Assembly: GCA_002684315.1 (NCBI GenBank)
Contig: NYVB01000160.1
Span: 2,959 to 8,701, forward strand
Length of the DNA: 5,743 nucleotides
Source of the DNA: Planctomycetaceae bacterium
Lineage (GTDB): Bacteria; Planctomycetota; Phycisphaerae; Phycisphaerales; SM1A02
Reading direction: 5' to 3'
Below are positions 4,903-5,743 of this stretch, one piece after another (position 1 is the first letter of the stretch; every line of letters starts with the position of its first letter). A program made the position numbers and the translations under genes. The notes beneath the pieces were generated by a model. That model was given only the letters and a program-made list of their open reading frames with translations, did no database searches and was not told where the DNA came from.

Positions 4903-5743
4903 ACATGCTTCGTCTCTCCATGTTTTTGATGCCTTTCGTGCTCGTTTCGCTCATCCCGGTGAATGCCGAAGTGGTTCATCTTCGTGATGGCCTCGCGTCC
5001 GTCGATGCGGTTCGGGTGGCATTCGTTCCGGGAGGACTCGAAGCCGTCACGTCCGCAGGGGAGACCAGGCGGTTCGCCCTCGACCAGGTGGCGGGGATCA
5101 CCGATCTGACGGATCCGATTCTGATCGATCAATGGAGGCAGCGGCAGGATCTCGCACGGGATGTCTGGCGTGCCCGCAGCCGGGTGCAACGTGGAGATCC
5201 GGAACTCGCGCTCGCGCTCTTTCAGCGTCACTTCACCCCTCGGACGAGCGATGAGCGAACGCATGAATTCGCGTTGATCATCGCGGAAGGACTTCTGAGA
5301 TGTCTGCTGGAGTCAGGTGATACCGAAGCGATTCTTCCGGCCGCTCTCGAGACCACGCGACTGCGTCGAGCCGGCGTGACCACCGACCGCTACGACGCGC
5401 TGAATCCGGTCATCGACGAGCGGTTCTGGTTGCTTCCGAAGCTGCCGCCGATCGCGACCAGTGAGCCTTCCGTGGCTCGTCTTTCGGACGAGCTTCGACA
5501 CTGGCGGATCGATTCCGATCCCGTGGTCTCACGTCTGGCAGAACTCTATGCCTCCATGTCACGACGGAGTGTCCGATCATCGGAATCCTCCGAACTCGGC
5601 GTGATTCTGATGGAATCGATTCTGGGGACTCGATCACTCGACAACAGAGTTCGTCAGGACGCCCTGCGCACGCTTGATGAACTGTCGGCGCTTGACGACG
5701 CACCTGGGTTCATCGCAGCCTGGCAGATGTGGTTCAAAGCAAC
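4899..5743 (+). CDS. exported protein of unknown function, 3' end outside window
   Basis: 281 residues are visible with no stop; I do not recognise the family. Residues 1-23 (MNMLRLSMFLMPFVLVSLIP, then VNA) are a signal peptide with a likely cut after A23. Residues 24-70 (EVVHLRDGLASVDAVRVAFV, then ETRRFALDQVAGITDL) suggest a small beta-rich domain built round a turn at DG. From about 74 onward the chain is helical: WRARSRVQRGDPELALALFQ (90-109) and FALIIAEGLLRCLLESGD (124-141) look like tetratricopeptide-type helix pairs, though no repeat is clean enough to call. The stretch LRHWRIDSDPVVSRLAELYA (199-218) and the later DALRTLDEL (254-262) continue the helical pattern. The start overlaps the VWA stop codon as ATGA and has a strong ribosome site, so the two proteins are very probably made together. 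An envelope partner of the VWA protein is inferred. Confidence 0.85.
   Translation, partial: MNMLRLSMFLMPFVLVSLIPVNAEVVHLRDGLASVDAVRVAFVPGGLEAVTSAGETRRFALDQVAGITDLTDPILIDQWRQRQDLARDVWRARSRVQRGDPELALALFQRHFTPRTSDERTHEFALIIAEGLLRCLLESGDTEAILPAALETTRLRRAGVTTDRYDALNPVIDERFWLLPKLPPIATSEPSVARLSDELRHWRIDSDPVVSRLAELYASMSRRSVRSSESSELGVILMESILGTRSLDNRVRQDALRTLDELSALDDAPGFIAAWQMWFKA

Overview
The window reads as chromosomal DNA from a planctomycete, most likely of the Phycisphaerae type. Two things suggest this: a von Willebrand A (VWA) protein with an FFGV...GRRFAFIIDMSGSM-type segment, which I recall as common in planctomycetes, and a small exported protein ending in a PEP-CTERM-like tail (Pro-Gly-rich turn, short hydrophobic stretch, six arginines). 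Taxonomy is an inference from protein style, not from a marker gene. The start codons are mixed (ATG, GTG, TTG) and only some have a purine-rich ribosome site.

Layout. Positions 1-3715 are all read on the minus strand, so biological order runs from high to low coordinates. First comes pyrH (UMP kinase, 2978-3715), then frr (ribosome recycling factor, 2329-2889), closed by a good intrinsic terminator at 2222-2260. Next is a single exported PEP-CTERM-like protein of unknown function (1448-2128). It is followed by nrdR (905-1402) and, 24 bases further on, thrS (threonyl-tRNA synthetase, 1-880), which leaves the window before its catalytic core. The spacer 3716-3873 is divergent and holds a candidate pyrH promoter with a dyad between its -35 and -10 boxes.

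On the plus strand, a membrane-anchored VWA protein (3874-4902) is translationally coupled through an ATGA overlap to a second gene (4899 to the window end) that encodes a signal-peptide-bearing protein of unknown function, cut off at its 3' end.

How the parts fit. The minus-strand block is housekeeping: pyrimidine nucleotide supply, ribosome recycling, control of ribonucleotide reductase genes and tRNA charging. The plus-strand pair is a cell-envelope unit. The VWA protein should sit in the inner membrane with its VWA domain outside the cytoplasm, where the exported partner could meet it. The least ordinary signal is in that pair: the anchor helix carries a Ser-x3-His spacing like that of TonB, followed by a strongly acidic stalk and a complete MIDAS metal site. 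No RNA genes, insertion sequences, CRISPR arrays or attachment sites were seen.
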